Shown here: positions 62,233 to 64,000 of the stretch, one piece after another
How the letters are laid out: each line of letters opens with the position of its first letter
Numbering within the stretch: the first letter of the stretch is position 1
NCBI RefSeq assembly: GCF_030816915.1
Contig: NZ_JAUSYN010000002.1
Coordinates: 7,391,501 to 7,455,500, forward strand
Length of the DNA: 64,000 nt
Reading direction: 5' to 3'
Origin: Streptomyces sp. B3I8
GTDB lineage: Bacteria; Actinomycetota; Actinomycetes; Streptomycetales; Streptomycetaceae
Made by a program: the position numbers and the translations under genes
The notes under the pieces: model-generated
Told to the model about the DNA's origin: nothing
The model's database searches: none
What the model saw: the letters and a program-made list of their open reading frames with translations, nothing else

Positions 62233-63722
62233 CTTCTTCGTCACGTACGTCCGCCCGGACCTGGGTGGGCGTGGTCACACTCCTGGCCGGCACGCTGCTG
62301 CCGCCACTCGACTTCTTCGTCGTCAACCTCGCCATCCCCTCGATTCAGGACGACCTCGGCGGCGGCGACATCCTGGGCCGGCAGATCGTGGCCAGTTACG
62401 CCGCCACCTATGCCGTGATGCTTATTCTCGGTGGCCGTCTGGGCGATCTGTACGGGCGGCGACGAGTCTTTCTCATCGGCCTCGTAGGGTTCGCCCTCGC
62501 CTCGCTCCTGTGCGGTGCGGTCGGCGAGCCCTGGCTGCTGGTCGTCGGACGCGTCCTGCAAGGTCTCACCGCCGCGCTGATGGCGCCGCAGTCGCTGGCC
62601 CTCATCCGCGCGAGCCTCGACGGCCGGGACCAGACGATCGCCCTCGGCTTCCACGGCGCGACCATCGGACTCGCCGCGGTCATCGGCCAGTCGCTGGGCG
62701 GACTCCTCGTCACCGCCGACCTCTGGGGCCTGGGCTGGCGGACGATCTTCTTCATCAACCTGCCCGTCGCGGCCCTGGGCCTGGTGGGCAGTCTGTTCCT
62801 GCACGACCCGCACACCCGAGGCGCGGAGAGGCTCGACGCGGTCGGCGCCGTCCTGCTCTTCACCGGGCTTGCCGGAATCGTCATCCCGTTGCTCGAGTGG
62901 CAGGCCCTGGGCCGGCCGTGGTGGTGCTTCGTCCTGTTCGTCGTCGCGGCCGGCGTGCTGCACAGGTTCTGGCGCTACGAGGCCGCCTTCGACGGCGACG
63001 GCGACCGCTCTCGCGGACGACATGTCATGCCTTTGGTGCCGCCCCGGGCCGTGACCGCGCCGGGCGTGCGGATCTCCCTGGCGGCGGTCGCCCTGTTCTA
63101 CTCGATCGCCGCGTTCTTCCTCGTCTTCTCCGAGCACGAGCAGGCCGTCGGCCGTACGCCGCTCGAGGCGAGCCTGGACATCCTGCCGCTGGGCATCGGC
63201 TTCCTGGTGGGGCCGCTGACCGTGCCGCACCTCATGCGGGTCATGCCGCGCCGGATCGCCGCTCTCGGCCTGTGCCTGGAGACCATCGGCTTCCTCGCCT
63301 TCGCCGGACTCGTCGCCGCGTTCGACCGGACCCCGTGGGCCGCCGCACCCCTGGCGCTCATCGGCTTCGGGCAGGGGCTCGCCCTGCCTTCACTGATCCG
63401 GATCACGGTGACGCACATTCCACGCGCTTTCGCCGGCCTGGCCAGCGGTCTGGTCAACGCGACCCTTCAGATCAGCGCCGCCCTGTCGGTCGCGATCATC
63501 GGTGGCATCTTCTACGCGGCCGCCGACGCGTACGGGTCGGCGCACGCCATCACCTCGGTGTCGATCCTCATCGCCGTGCTGCTGTGCGTCTCCTCGCTGC
63601 TGTCACTGCGGGCCGAACGCGTCCCCTCCCTGGAAACCCCGTCGAAGATCGTCGACGCCCACGATCCCGGGACGCCGGGAACCAAGGAAGGAGAGGCGCT
63701 CTCTTCCGTGCGAGAGCGGTAG
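62229..63722 (+). CDS. MFS drug exporter (DHA2-like)
   Basis: 497 residues with 12-14 hydrophobic segments. GGRLGDLYGRRRVFLIGLVG is the MFS motif A, followed by GRVLQGLTAALMAPQSLALI and GQSLGGLLVTADLWGLGWRT (motif C/D region). The ATG at 62229 overlaps the tetR remnant stop, showing an ancestral tetR-exporter operon. Substrate unknown, probably an aromatic or other hydrophobic toxin. The gene is intact although its regulator appears broken. Confidence 0.9.
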   Translation: MTSSSRTSARTWVGVVTLLAGTLLPPLDFFVVNLAIPSIQDDLGGGDILGRQIVASYAATYAVMLILGGRLGDLYGRRRVFLIGLVGFALASLLCGAVGEPWLLVVGRVLQGLTAALMAPQSLALIRASLDGRDQTIALGFHGATIGLAAVIGQSLGGLLVTADLWGLGWRTIFFINLPVAALGLVGSLFLHDPHTRGAERLDAVGAVLLFTGLAGIVIPLLEWQALGRPWWCFVLFVVAAGVLHRFWRYEAAFDGDGDRSRGRHVMPLVPPRAVTAPGVRISLAAVALFYSIAAFFLVFSEHEQAVGRTPLEASLDILPLGIGFLVGPLTVPHLMRVMPRRIAALGLCLETIGFLAFAGLVAAFDRTPWAAAPLALIGFGQGLALPSLIRITVTHIPRAFAGLASGLVNATLQISAALSVAIIGGIFYAAADAYGSAHAITSVSILIAVLLCVSSLLSLRAERVPSLETPSKIVDAHDPGTPGTKEGEALSSVRER

Positions 63723-63797
63723 GTGCGGTCTTCGCACGGGAGGCGCAGGGACCACGCGCTGTGGAACGCCGGACGGGCGCTGCCGGGGCCCGCCGCG

Positions 63798-64000
63798 TCA
63801 CGCCCGGTGGCGACGGCACGCGCGGAGCCGGACGGCCAGATGCGGGACCACGAACCTCCCCCTCCCGTGTCCGCCTGCGGAGTGAGCATGCGCTTCCCGG
63901 ATCTGCTCGAGCGAGCAGGTCTTACCGACTCGAGGTGTACAGAGGCCCTGACGGCCCAGTGCCGCGGCTTGGACGAGAAGACGGAAGTCGTTGCGCGCGT
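63798..64000 (-). CDS. Probable zinc-type dehydrogenase/quinone oxidoreductase C-terminus (cut by window edge)
   Basis: A minus-strand frame open to the right edge ends at 63798. It reads VGKTCSLEQIREAHAHSAGG and HGRGRFVV, resembling the C-terminal 'leaEAHxxxExGxxxGKxVl' strand of zinc-binding dehydrogenases. A short extra Arg-rich tail follows, so a late frameshift is possible. Only ~66 residues are visible. Confidence 0.5.
   Translation of the reverse strand, partial: ARNDFRLLVQAAALGRQGLCTPRVGKTCSLEQIREAHAHSAGGHGRGRFVVPHLAVRLRACRRHRA

Overview
The window is very GC-rich, uses many GTG and TTG starts, and contains typical actinobacterial families: a large LuxR/LAL regulator, many TetR regulators, a secreted AroQ-gamma chorismate mutase, an MmyB-type regulator and binding-protein sugar transporters. 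It looks like a chromosomal accessory (arm-like) region of a Streptomyces or close relative. I saw no rRNA, tRNA, CRISPR array, transposase or replication origin.

Layout. 0-12.4 kb: a partial metallo-beta-lactamase hydrolase, a decayed FUSC-type transporter between 24-bp direct repeats, a LAL regulator, an aldo/keto reductase, a short threonyl-tRNA synthetase behind a Thr-Thr-Thr leader peptide and a terminator hairpin, a secreted GH43 enzyme, and a CocE/NonD hydrolase divergent from its likely TetR repressor. 12.8-21.5 kb: an extra secY, an NAD-epimerase, an MFS exporter, chorismate mutase, two nearly identical TetR genes, ohr and a third TetR gene.

21.6-35.0 kb: a catabolic cluster. Operon 1 runs from an alpha/beta hydrolase through a flavin aromatic hydroxylase, a HyuA/HyuB (acetone/acetophenone-carboxylase-type) pair and an aldehyde dehydrogenase; a DUF308-like membrane protein and a flavoprotein disulfide reductase follow. 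Operon 2 holds a C-C hydrolase, an extradiol dioxygenase and an SDR. 35.0-40.0 kb: an egtA remnant, an aquaporin-katG pair and a DUF427 remnant. 40.0-43.8 kb: the lower meta pathway (hydratase, acylating acetaldehyde dehydrogenase, 4-hydroxy-2-oxovalerate aldolase) with an IclR regulator. A PaaI thioesterase/TetR pair and an esterase/TetR pair follow.

47-50 kb: a second DUF308-like protein, a membrane-anchored molybdopterin oxidoreductase and a PF03640 lipoprotein. 50.5-58.8 kb: a five-gene sugar-transporter/GH13/nitrilase operon, then a HisD-like dehydrogenase divergent from a LysR regulator. 58.8-64 kb: an SDR, an MmyB-type regulator, several gene remnants and an MFS exporter.

The strongest system-level signal is a TetR-type box (core AGAACGTTC followed by GGTCTTGAC). 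I count eleven copies from 12.9 to 47.1 kb. Four intergenic regions carry two copies with centres 52-53 bp apart, three of them flanking a recognisable TTGACR promoter. These sites link secY, ohr, both DUF308-like genes, two TetR paralogues and a small ORF in one apparent regulon. Other notable signals are the probable ribosome-mediated attenuator of the accessory ThrRS, a ketone-carboxylase-type pair inside a ring-cleavage cluster, and a 21-bp operator shared by both catabolic operons.
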